Part shown: piece by piece, positions 1 through 5,620 of the stretch
Layout: every line of letters begins with the position of its first letter
Position numbering within the stretch: position 1 is the stretch's first letter
From: Acidimicrobiaceae bacterium
GTDB taxonomy: Bacteria; Actinomycetota; Acidimicrobiia; Acidimicrobiales; RAAP-2
Assembly (NCBI GenBank): GCA_003151555.1
Contig: PLXU01000032.1
Coordinates: 1 to 5,803 of the forward strand
DNA: 5,803 bases
Direction of reading: 5' to 3'
Translations under genes and position numbers: made by a program
The notes under the pieces: model-generated
Database searches by the model: none
What the model saw: the letters and a program-made list of their open reading frames with translations, nothing else
Told to the model about the DNA's origin: nothing

Positions 1-1
1 C

Positions 2-748
2 TCGGGCAAGTCCACGTTGCTCAAGTGCATCTGTGGTGTCTTGCAACCGACGTCGGGGCAGATTCATATTCGTGGCAGCCTCGCTGCGCTGTAGGAGCTC
101 GGCGCCGGGTTCCAGCCGGAACTCTCCGGGCGCGACAATATCTTTCTCTACGGCGCGATGCTGGGGTTCTCCAAGAGGATGGTCGACGGGATCTTCGACG
201 ACGTCGTGGATTTCAGCGAGATCGAGAACTTCATCGACACCCAGGTGAAGTTCTACTCCTCGGGCATGTACGTGCGGCTCGGCTTCGCGATCGCGGTCAA
301 CGTCGACCCCGACGTGCTCGTCATCGACGAGGTGCTCGCGGTCGGCGACGAGCGGTTCCAGGCCAAGTGCCTCGACCGGATCCGGACCTTCCAGGAGGAG
401 GGTCGAACGATCCTGTTCGTCTCGCACGCCGCCGACCAGATCCGCGCGATCTGCGACCGCGTCATCGTGCTCGACAGCGGCCGCATGCTGACTGACGCGT
501 CGCCCGGCGAGGCGGTGCGGGTCTTCCGCGAGAGCCTCGGTGGCGCGCCCGCGGCCGACGAGCTGGGAGCGCCCAACCGCCAGATGCGCGCGAGTCGCAA
601 CGTCGAGATCCTCGGCGTCGACGTCGTCGGCGGCGCGCGCGTGCACACCGGCGACGCTCTGCACCTGCGCGTGGGCCTTCGGACCAAGGAGCCGGTTGCC
701 GCCGGCCTCGTGCTCGAGATCCACAAGCTCAACGGGGAGCTGCTCGTG
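2..748 (+). pseudogene. Wzt/TagH-type polysaccharide ABC exporter ATPase, 5'-truncated and interrupted by TAG
   Basis: This is the ATP-binding subunit of an ABC exporter of the O-antigen/teichoic-acid type, which would power export of a lipid-linked polysaccharide across the inner membrane. Reading from base 2, the window opens inside the Walker A motif (SGKST). Next come the Q-loop region of this family (ELGAGFQPELSGRDNI), the signature YSSGMYVRL, Walker B with D-loop (VLVIDEVLAVGD) and the H-loop FVSH, all in the expected order. After the nucleotide-binding domain, residues such as VHTGDALHLRV match the beginning of the Wzt C-terminal carbohydrate-binding domain, which then breaks off at about 735-760. 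An in-frame TAG at 92-94 replaces the second Leu of the usual LAALLELGAGF. An ATG at 158 reopens the frame but would lack Walker A and has no visible Shine-Dalgarno, so a working ATPase is unlikely. GC is about 60% in the first 240 bases and 68-74% from 300 to 780. The family call is firm; the 3' boundary is approximate. Confidence 0.8.
92..94 (+). other. In-frame TAG stop inside the ABC ATPase gene
   Basis: The frame starting at base 2 gives ...GSLAAL, TAG, ELGAGF.... Homology to the family continues in the same frame on both sides, so this is a nonsense substitution rather than a frameshift. One base change from TTG (Leu) would produce it. It could be a real inactivating mutation, a sequencing error, or damage near a contig end. 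Confidence 0.85.
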
Positions 749-1456
749 CGCACCGACCCCGACGCACCCCAGCACGCGGGCATCAGTTACCTGCTGGTGC
801 CGATGCACCAGGCGGGCGTCGACATCCGACCGATTACCCAGGTCGACGGTTCGGCCGAGTTTAACGAGGTCTTTTTCACCAACGCGCGTTGTCACAAGGA
901 CAACGTCATTGGCGGCGTGAACAACGGGTGGAAAGTCGCCATGACCACGCTCGGCTTCGAGCGCGGCTCGTCGTCGACCACTGGTTACCGACGCTTCTTA
1001 AAGGAGTGGGAACTCATTGTTGAAGAAGCCGTTCGCCATAACAAGACCGGCGACCGGCGCACCCGTGACGACCTGGTCAAGGCGTGGCAGAAAGTCAAGA
1101 TCATGCAGATCAACGGCTACCGCTCGCTGACCGACGGCCTTAACAACACGCACGACGCCGCCCTGTTGGGCGCGTGCAACAAGATGTTCTGGTCCGAGAC
1201 CCACCGAGCCACGATGGAACTGGCCCTGGACGTGATGGGTATGCAGGCCCAGATCCTCACCGGCAAGGGCGAATCCTCGAGCCCGACGTCGCTGGGCCGA
1301 CGCGGCCGCGCGGACTACCCGGTATCGGATCTGCAGGCCTCGTTCTTCTTCTCGCGCTCCGAAACCATCTGGGGCGGCACGGCGGAGATCCAGCGCAACA
1401 TCATCGGCGAGCGTGCGCTGGGGCTGCCCAAGGAGCCCAAGGCCCAGAACATCTAG
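158..1456 (+). CDS. Chimeric open frame: ABC ATPase (5' half) joined to acyl-CoA dehydrogenase (3' half)
   Basis: A gene caller would report this 432-residue ORF as one protein. Its first ~195 residues are the ABC ATPase from just after the Q-loop, through the signature, Walker B and H-loop, into the start of a Wzt C-terminal domain. Residues from about 197 (LLVRTDPDAP) to 432 are an acyl-CoA dehydrogenase lacking its N-terminal helical domain. Neither half is complete, and no protein family I know has this order. There is no ribosome binding site before the ATG at 158, because that codon is internal to the ATPase gene. I list it so that an automatic annotation can be interpreted. I infer that it is an assembly chimera or an illegitimate recombinant, not a functional fusion. 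Confidence 0.5.
   Translation: MLGFSKRMVDGIFDDVVDFSEIENFIDTQVKFYSSGMYVRLGFAIAVNVDPDVLVIDEVLAVGDERFQAKCLDRIRTFQEEGRTILFVSHAADQIRAICDRVIVLDSGRMLTDASPGEAVRVFRESLGGAPAADELGAPNRQMRASRNVEILGVDVVGGARVHTGDALHLRVGLRTKEPVAAGLVLEIHKLNGELLVRTDPDAPQHAGISYLLVPMHQAGVDIRPITQVDGSAEFNEVFFTNARCHKDNVIGGVNNGWKVAMTTLGFERGSSSTTGYRRFLKEWELIVEEAVRHNKTGDRRTRDDLVKAWQKVKIMQINGYRSLTDGLNNTHDAALLGACNKMFWSETHRATMELALDVMGMQAQILTGKGESSSPTSLGRRGRADYPVSDLQASFFFSRSETIWGGTAEIQRNIIGERALGLPKEPKAQNI
735..785. other. Junction between the ABC ATPase and acyl-CoA dehydrogenase segments
   Basis: To the left the protein reads as a Wzt C-terminal domain; to the right it reads as an acyl-CoA dehydrogenase beta-domain. The phrase GELLVRTD (about 736-759) could belong to either family, so the exact breakpoint is ambiguous and may be a stretch of microhomology. 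Hand-counted GC is about 74% for 481-780 and about 58% for 781-1020, a step that matches the change in homology. Confidence 0.75.
749..1456 (+). pseudogene. Acyl-CoA dehydrogenase, C-terminal two thirds only
   Basis: Acyl-CoA dehydrogenases use FAD to introduce the alpha-beta double bond into acyl-CoA thioesters in fatty-acid or related catabolism. What remains begins in the middle beta-domain (LVRTDPDAPQHAGISYLLVPM). It continues through EFNEVFF and the NVIGGVNNGWKVAMTTLGFERG block into the C-terminal four-helix FAD-binding domain, which ends with IWGGTAEIQRNIIGERALGLPKEP. The position that holds the catalytic Glu in medium-chain enzymes is Gly here (WGGT). The Glu of FERG (959-961) sits where long-chain and isovaleryl-CoA dehydrogenases carry theirs, so the active site is the LCAD/IVD type (alignment from memory). 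The remnant is about 235 residues, against a usual 380-400; roughly the first 150 residues, with the helical domain and part of the flavin site, are absent. The stop codon is normal and lies against the convergent MFS gene, suggesting this half belongs to the rest of the window. Confidence 0.82.
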
Positions 1457-2697
1457 GCGCTCTGCAACGCCATTGACGGTTGGTTACTCTGGCGAAGCAC
1501 CAGTACCAGCCAGAGCCCGGTGAACAAGGTCAGTATCGCCCCCAAGAGGATTCCGATGCGAGGATTGGTGGCGCCGATCAAGACACCAATCAGCGGCGCG
1601 CCAAACGGCGTGGTGCCGAGGAACGCGATGGTGTAGAGACTCATCACGCGCCCACGCATCTGCTGGCCGGAGTTGAGCTGCAGCATGGAGTTGGCGGTCG
1701 AGAGAAACGCAATCGAGCAGGCCCCGGTCGGCACCAGGAAAATCTCCGCCCACAAAATGGTCGGCGCGAAAGCCACCAACGTCATGGACACGCCGAAGGA
1801 CACCGCGAGCAGCGCCAAGAGCTTCGGTGTCGGACGCGAACGATGCGCCGACAGGAGTCCGCCGGCGACCGCGCCTACTCCCATCGCACCCATCAAGAGG
1901 CCGTACTGCGTCGCCGACTTCTGATGAAAGGTCACGTGGGCCAAGAGGGGCAGGGTCACGGTGAAGTTGAAGGCGAAGGTGCCCACCACCGCGACCGCGA
2001 TGATCACGTTGCGCAGTTGGGGCGTTTCCCTCACGTACTTGAGACCAAGTCGCAGTTGACCGGGTTGGCGCCGCACGGTCTGCATCGGTAGCAATTCGCC
2101 GCGCCGCATGAGGGCCAACGCGAAGATGACCGCGACGTAAGAAGCGGCGTTGGTGTAGAAGCAGGCGGCCGTGCCGACGAGGGCGATGAGTCCGGCGGCG
2201 ACGCTCGGACCAATGACTCGCCCCGAGTTCATCAACGCGCTGTTGAGGCTCACGGCGTTGGCGATGAGGTCTCGACCGACCATCTCTTGGACGAAGGCCT
2301 GGCGCGCGGGCACGTCAAAGAGATTGACGAAACCGAGCAGCGTGGCGAGCACGAAGACAGTGTCAACCGTGACGTGATGGGTCGTCATCAAGAGTCCCAG
2401 CGTGAGGGCGAGCAAACCGGCCGACGACTGAGTGAAGTACAGGATTCGGCGCTTCTCGTGGCGATCGGCCACCAGACCGCCGTAGGTACCAAATAACAAG
2501 ATCGGCAGGTACTGCAGCGCAATGGCGAAACCTAAGTCCACCGATGAGTTCGTCAATTGCAAAACCAGCCAGCCTTGGGCGACCGACTGCATCCACGTGC
2601 CCGACACGGAAATCAGCTGGCCGACGAAGAACAGGCGAAAGTTGCGCACGCTGAGGGCCGCAAAGGTCTTCGAGGAGAATCGCCGCGCCGCGCTCAC
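1453..2697 (-). CDS. MFS exporter, EntS/MFS_3-like drug or siderophore efflux family
   Basis: This 414-residue protein has the length and hydrophobicity of a 12-helix major facilitator in the cytoplasmic membrane, exporting small molecules by proton antiport. The loop between helices 2 and 3 carries motif A (GGLVADRHEKRR, residues 73-84). The block around FDVPARQAF...NAVSLNSALMN...GRVIGP (127-164) is typical of the EntS-like MFS_3 group. A second RGR-type cytoplasmic loop occurs at 348-353 in the C-terminal half. Translation starts at a GTG (2695-2697) behind a GGAAGAG-like ribosome binding site (2700-2706). The GTG overlaps the stop codon of the upstream MarR gene as GTGA, so the pair is probably one operon with coupled translation. 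Its stop shares CTAG with the stop of the convergent dehydrogenase remnant. The substrate cannot be read from the sequence; the MarR partner and the nearby dioxygenase suggest an aromatic or quinone-like compound, which is inference. Confidence 0.88.
   Translation of the reverse strand: MSAARRFSSKTFAALSVRNFRLFFVGQLISVSGTWMQSVAQGWLVLQLTNSSVDLGFAIALQYLPILLFGTYGGLVADRHEKRRILYFTQSSAGLLALTLGLLMTTHHVTVDTVFVLATLLGFVNLFDVPARQAFVQEMVGRDLIANAVSLNSALMNSGRVIGPSVAAGLIALVGTAACFYTNAASYVAVIFALALMRRGELLPMQTVRRQPGQLRLGLKYVRETPQLRNVIIAVAVVGTFAFNFTVTLPLLAHVTFHQKSATQYGLLMGAMGVGAVAGGLLSAHRSRPTPKLLALLAVSFGVSMTLVAFAPTILWAEIFLVPTGACSIAFLSTANSMLQLNSGQQMRGRVMSLYTIAFLGTTPFGAPLIGVLIGATNPRIGILLGAILTLFTGLWLVLVLRQSNQPSMALQSA
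2694..2697 (-). other. GTGA stop/start overlap between the MarR and MFS genes
   Basis: On the minus strand the MFS start GTG and the MarR stop TGA share two bases in GTGA. This arrangement lets a terminating ribosome restart on the next gene. It also shows that TGA is used here as an ordinary stop codon. Confidence 0.85.
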
Positions 2698-3122
2698 GAC
2701 TCTTCCAAAAGGCGTTCTAAGAAGGTCACCAAGTCATCGGCCTTGTGTTGATCAGTGCCGCTGAGCGACAGCAATTTCTTCTCCAAAAACTCCGTCTTGC
2801 GCCGGCGAATGGCGGCGATCTCTTTACGTCCGAGCGGGCTCAAATGGACCCGGGTGCAACGGCGATCCTCGAGGTCGGGTACAAGGATGATCAGACCGGC
2901 CTCCTGCATTGTTTGGGCAATGCGCGTCACCGAGGGCGGTTTCATCTGCTCGGCCACGGCCAAGTCGCCCAACGAGGGATTGGTTCGCTTCTCGATGGAC
3001 TCCAGCATCGAGGCTTGGGCCGGGGAGACGCCGCCCAAGGAAGAATGACGCAACTTACGATTTAGCCGCGTGATTGCTCGACGTAGTCGGGCCGCCGTTT
3101 CGCTCGTATTCATTGTTTCCAT
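2694..3122 (-). CDS. MarR-family transcriptional regulator
   Basis: This 142-residue winged-helix regulator would bind a palindromic operator as a dimer and release it when a ligand, often a phenolic or quinone, binds. Helices at about 6-26 and 33-46 precede the winged helix-turn-helix. In that domain the recognition helix is near residues 62-77 (PPSVTRIAQTMQEAG) and the wing is DLEDRRCTRVHLSPLG (83-98), which contains the family's DRR signature. The C-terminal helices (about 99-141) complete the dimer interface. There is a single Cys, at 89 in the wing. The ATG at 3120-3122 follows AGGTGA with four bases between; a second ATG three codons later (3111-3113) is possible but less well placed. 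It leads the MFS gene with a 4-base overlap. A perfect palindrome covering its start region suggests autorepression. Family assignment is secure; the ligand is unknown. Confidence 0.9.
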   Translation of the reverse strand: METMNTSETAARLRRAITRLNRKLRHSSLGGVSPAQASMLESIEKRTNPSLGDLAVAEQMKPPSVTRIAQTMQEAGLIILVPDLEDRRCTRVHLSPLGRKEIAAIRRRKTEFLEKKLLSLSGTDQHKADDLVTFLERLLEES

Positions 3123-3138
3123 TAGTTCACCTAACTAA
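3122..3138. promoter_or_regulatory. Candidate MarR operator, perfect palindrome TTAGTT-N5-AACTAA
   Basis: The sequence TTAGTTCACCTAACTAA has perfect 6-base arms around a 5-base centre. It lies directly before the MarR coding sequence and includes the first base of its ATG; the AGGTGA ribosome binding site lies across the centre. This is the usual size and position of MarR-family operators, so I infer autoregulation of the marR-MFS operon. It is also AT-rich in a GC-rich neighbourhood. Confidence 0.65.
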
Positions 3139-3144
3139 ATAATA
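3139..3144 (-). promoter_or_regulatory. Possible -10 box (TATTAT) of the marR-MFS operon
   Basis: Read on the minus strand, TATTAT matches the TATAAT consensus at five of six positions. It abuts the palindrome, placing the transcript start inside the operator with a leader of only about ten bases. No convincing -35 box is seen about 17 bases upstream, which is common for high-GC bacteria and for regulated promoters. Confidence 0.45.
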
Positions 3145-3235
3145 GCAGGCGAGGTCGGCGAACGTGCAGATTCTTGCGGTTTTGGAGTTTCGGCCGGCGA
3201 CCGTGACGTCGCCCGATCCGTTCGTCGGTACCATA

Positions 3236-3254
3236 CGTGGGCGGGCGACCCACG
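3236..3254 (+). promoter_or_regulatory. Inverted repeat CGTGGG-N7-CCCACG in the leader of the propeller gene
   Basis: A perfect 6-bp GC-rich stem with a 7-base loop ends about 19 bases before the ATG at 3274. It could be an operator or a short RNA hairpin ahead of the ribosome binding site. In GC-rich DNA a repeat of this size can arise by chance. No clear plus-strand -35/-10 pair is visible in the 151-base divergent region (3123-3273). Confidence 0.35.
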
Positions 3255-3273
3255 ACGTCGGCGTAGGGGGGCC

Positions 3274-4413
3274 ATGTCCAACAAACGCATACTGTCGCCG
3301 GCCCGGTCCTTCGCGATTTGCCTGCTGATCGTCCTCGGGGGGCTGTCGCTGGGCGCGGGCGGGACCGCCAGTGCGGCCCGGTCCGGCGCCTTCACTCCCC
3401 TGACGTTGACGCGAGCCAGCTCCTCTTCGGTTGTCTACGTCGTTGGTTCGGTGAAGTGTTCGTACGTCCTGTGCCTTCGCCTACGTCGCACCAGCGACAA
3501 CGGCGAGCACTTCACATCGGTCTCGCTCCCGCCGGTGCCCGCCAATCCCGAGAGTGCCACCGGCATGCTCAACAAGATGGTCTTCGCCAACGCCGACGTC
3601 GGCTACGCGCTCATCGGGGGCGGCTACACGGACGTGGGCTACAACCCGCCCACCATTCTCTACGCCACCTTCAACGGAGCGCGAACCTGGCACCGCGAAA
3701 AGATTGCCCAGGGCGTCGGCATCTTTGCCTTCGAGGCCGCCGCCGGGCAAATCTACTCCGTGACCGCGCACTGCAGGGGAACGAGCGTGCCGTGCCGGGA
3801 TTACCGATTGCAGCACTCCTCGTTGGCCGCCAAAAAGTGGTCCAGTCGCACGATCCCGGGTTACCGATACGGCCTGGAGCTCAACCTGTTCGGTGCGTTC
3901 GGTTCGCACGTCTGGCTGGACGTCACGCAGTCGGGACAGATCGATACCTCGAACGATGACGGTGTGACCTTCTCTGAAGCCGCGCACAACAAACTAGGCA
4001 GTCCCGGCACCTGCAATCTGACGGCCGTCTCCACCAAGGCGCTGTGGGCGGAGTGCCCGACGGGAATGATGGTGGCGTTCTTCTACTCGCACAACGCGGG
4101 CGCGCAATGGACCACGATCCCGACGAACTGATTTGCCGGCACCGGTGGCGGCAGCTTCGACCCGGTCTCGGTCAAACTCGCCTATCTCGACTACGGCCCG
4201 AACAGCACGAAGTCGGAACTGTACCGAATTTCCCACTCCGGGAGTCAACTGACCAAGGTGGGCCAAATCGACTGCTCAACGGATCTTTCCATCGCCTTCA
4301 CCGACCGGGACCACGGCCTCGCCCTGTGCCAGCAAAACGGGGCCACCGCGTCCGAAGAGTTACTGCGCACATCCGATGGTGGCGCGAGCTGGCAACGGGT
4401 GCGTCCGTCCTAG
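3274..4413 (+). pseudogene. Secreted Asp-box/YCF48-like beta-propeller gene interrupted by an in-frame TGA
   Basis: The frame opens at ATG 3274 behind a G-rich AGGGGGG ribosome binding site. It reads 285 residues to a TGA at 4129-4131, then continues for 93 sense codons to TAG at 4411-4413 (379 sense-or-stop codons in all). Residues 1-34 form a signal peptide: basic start, hydrophobic core ICLLIVLGGLSL, and A-S-A before the cleavage point. The rest contains Asp-box-like units about 45-59 residues apart: SDNGEHF (~74), TFNGARTW (~132), SSLAAKKW (~182), NDDGVTF (~227), HNAGAQW (~273), SHSGSQL (~320) and SDGGASW (~367). Seven units suit a seven-bladed propeller, and the last two lie beyond the TGA. 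Cysteines also occur in spaced pairs (62/67, 167/174, 247/261, 334/351), the last pair after the stop. The product would be an extracytoplasmic protein of unknown role. A truncated 285-residue product (3274-4131) may still be made. Confidence 0.75.
4129..4131 (+). other. In-frame TGA inside the propeller gene
   Basis: The TGA falls between the fifth and sixth Asp-box units, in ...TTIPTN, stop, FAGTGGGSFDP.... The frame is unchanged on both sides. A single C-to-T change from CGA (Arg) would explain it; changes from TGG, TGC, TGT or GGA are also one step away. No recoding signal is evident. Confidence 0.8.
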
Positions 4414-4485
4414 TTTCTTGCCGTACAGGTTGGCCACATCAAGTCCAAAAGGCTCGAATCTGCTGAAACATCCTGATGGCTGCGC

Positions 4486-4514
4486 TTGACTTTCGGCCCT
4501 AAATGGTCAATGAT
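4486..4514 (+). promoter_or_regulatory. Candidate sigma-70-type promoter of the dioxygenase gene
   Basis: TTGACT (4486-4491) matches the -35 consensus at five of six positions. It is followed after 17 bases by AATGAT (4509-4514), which matches the -10 consensus at four of six. The region is AT-rich against its surroundings. A transcript starting near 4521 would have a leader of about 50 bases. The rest of 4414-4571 holds no gene that I can support. Confidence 0.45.
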
Positions 4515-4571
4515 TGCAACTGTTTAGGCATTCAAATTTTGTACGACCAAATAACTAACCCTGGGGGAATT

Positions 4572-5531
4572 ATGAGCGAAACTGGATCAATCGAGCGACA
4601 CCACCACATCACCTTGTGCGTGGGCCATGCTCAAGAAGACTACGACTTCCATACGAAGGTGCTCGGCCTCAAGAGCGTGAAGAAGACCGCCCTCTACGAC
4701 GGCGACGTACCGATCTACCACCTGTACTACGGCAACGACGTGGGCCTCGAATCAACGTTGGTCACCACGTTTCCGATGCGCCAGTCGGGCCGCATGGGTA
4801 AGCAGGGCACCAACCAGACCAAGGTGCTCATGCTGTCCATCCCGGTGGGTTCCCTGGGCTACTGGAACGAGCGACTGACGAGCCACGGCTTTGACGTCAA
4901 GGAGTACGAGCTCTTTGGCGAACGGCGCCTACGCTTCGCGCACCCGTGCGGCATTGAGTACGACTTGGTGGGCGTCGAGAACGACCCGCGAGCGCCGCAC
5001 TCGAACGGACCAGTGCCGGTCGAGCACGGCATCCAGGGCACCCACGGCATCACCGTGTCGGTACTGGACCTGGGACTGTCGGCGGACTTCATGAACGCTG
5101 GCTGGAACGGACGCCTGACCAACGAGGAGGACGACAACGTCCGTTTCGAAGTGGGCAGTGGCGGCACCGGGGCCATCGTCGACTTCGTGGCCGAGCCCCG
5201 TCGCAACCAGGCTGGCTGGATGTACGGCGAAGGAATCGTCCACCACACCGCCTTCCAGGTGGCCGACTACGACGTGCAGGACACCGTCAAGCACAGCCTG
5301 GTCGGCATGGGCTTCACCGACGTCTCGGAGCGCAAGGATCGCGGGTACTTCGACTCGATGTACCTTCGCACTCCCGCCGGGGCAATGTTTGAGGCAACGG
5401 TCTCCAAGCCCACCGGCTTCACCATCGACGAGACCTACGAGGACCTGGGCAAGAGCATGCAGATTCCGCCGGTCTTCGAAGACCAGCGTGACTTCCTCAT
5501 TGGCTACCTGGAGCCGCTGCAGTACTCGTAA
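4572..5531 (+). CDS. Ring-cleaving dioxygenase of the VOC/glyoxalase family, PcpA/MhqO-like
   Basis: This 319-residue cytoplasmic protein contains vicinal-oxygen-chelate modules in two halves (about 8-140 and 165-285), as in Fe(II) hydroquinone 1,2-dioxygenases that open hydroquinone rings using O2. The metal ligands expected from PcpA (His11, His227, Glu276, recalled from the literature) correspond to His12 in HHHIT, His225 in VHHTAF and Glu274 in MFEA. PcpA second-shell residues also have counterparts: His11, Thr14, His224, Arg257 and Tyr264. The C-terminal stretch PPVFEDQRDFLIGYLEPL is the usual tail of the family. I chose ATG 4572 because GGGGGA (4563-4568) precedes it and family homology begins just after; the frame extends to an ATG at 4503, but that would add 23 unrelated residues. 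A sigma-70-like promoter lies upstream and an MhqD-like hydrolase gene downstream. The natural substrate is unknown; it may be a substituted hydroquinone or another diol. Confidence 0.85.
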   Translation: MSETGSIERHHHITLCVGHAQEDYDFHTKVLGLKSVKKTALYDGDVPIYHLYYGNDVGLESTLVTTFPMRQSGRMGKQGTNQTKVLMLSIPVGSLGYWNERLTSHGFDVKEYELFGERRLRFAHPCGIEYDLVGVENDPRAPHSNGPVPVEHGIQGTHGITVSVLDLGLSADFMNAGWNGRLTNEEDDNVRFEVGSGGTGAIVDFVAEPRRNQAGWMYGEGIVHHTAFQVADYDVQDTVKHSLVGMGFTDVSERKDRGYFDSMYLRTPAGAMFEATVSKPTGFTIDETYEDLGKSMQIPPVFEDQRDFLIGYLEPLQYS

Positions 5532-5555
5532 GCTTCAAACCACAAAGTTTTAGAG

Positions 5556-5595
5556 ACATAAGTATCGCCCTCCCCGCGGAGGGCGATACTTATGT
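5556..5595. terminator. Perfect 18-bp-stem hairpin between the dioxygenase and hydrolase genes
   Basis: ACATAAGTATCGCCCTCC (5556-5573) pairs perfectly with 5578-5595 around the 4-base loop CCGC. It begins 25 bases after the dioxygenase stop codon and ends 25 bases before the hydrolase ATG. There is no T-run on either strand, so it is not a classical intrinsic terminator. High-GC bacteria often use hairpins without U-tails; it could instead attenuate transcription, protect the dioxygenase mRNA 3' end, or be a dispersed repeat. Confidence 0.6.
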
Positions 5596-5620
5596 GTACG
5601 CACGAACCAAAGGAGTGGCC

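Noticed and set aside
253..783. Minus-strand open frame opposite the ABC segment
   Set aside because: Ser/Arg/Thr-rich low-complexity translation with no recognisable motif, opposite a clear conserved gene; long antisense frames are expected at 70% GC.
158..1456. A genuine bifunctional ABC ATPase-acyl-CoA dehydrogenase enzyme
   Set aside because: Both partners are truncated at the join: the dehydrogenase lacks its helical N-terminal domain and the Wzt domain stops early. The GC step at the same point argues for a chimera.
1456..1471. Small inverted repeat GGCG-N8-CGCC at the convergent gene ends as a terminator
   Set aside because: Only four base pairs with an eight-base loop, inside MFS coding sequence, and no T-run; expected by chance.
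1480..2091. Plus-strand open frame opposite the MFS gene
   Set aside because: Its Gln/His/Arg/Gly-rich translation is a shadow of a well-supported transporter, with no ribosome binding site or family features.
3203..3234. Plus-strand promoter GTGACG / TACCAT for the propeller gene
   Set aside because: The spacing of 20 bases is too long and both boxes are weak, so I do not list it as a feature.
4129..4131. Selenocysteine at the TGA of the propeller gene
   Set aside because: No hairpin of bacterial SECIS type is evident directly after the TGA, the protein is a secreted structural propeller rather than a redox enzyme, and no aligned Cys position is known.
4503..4571. Upstream extension of the dioxygenase to the ATG at 4503
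   Set aside because: The added 23 residues have no family similarity, the start lacks a ribosome binding site, and it would lie inside the candidate promoter; ATG 4572 has a GGGGGA site.
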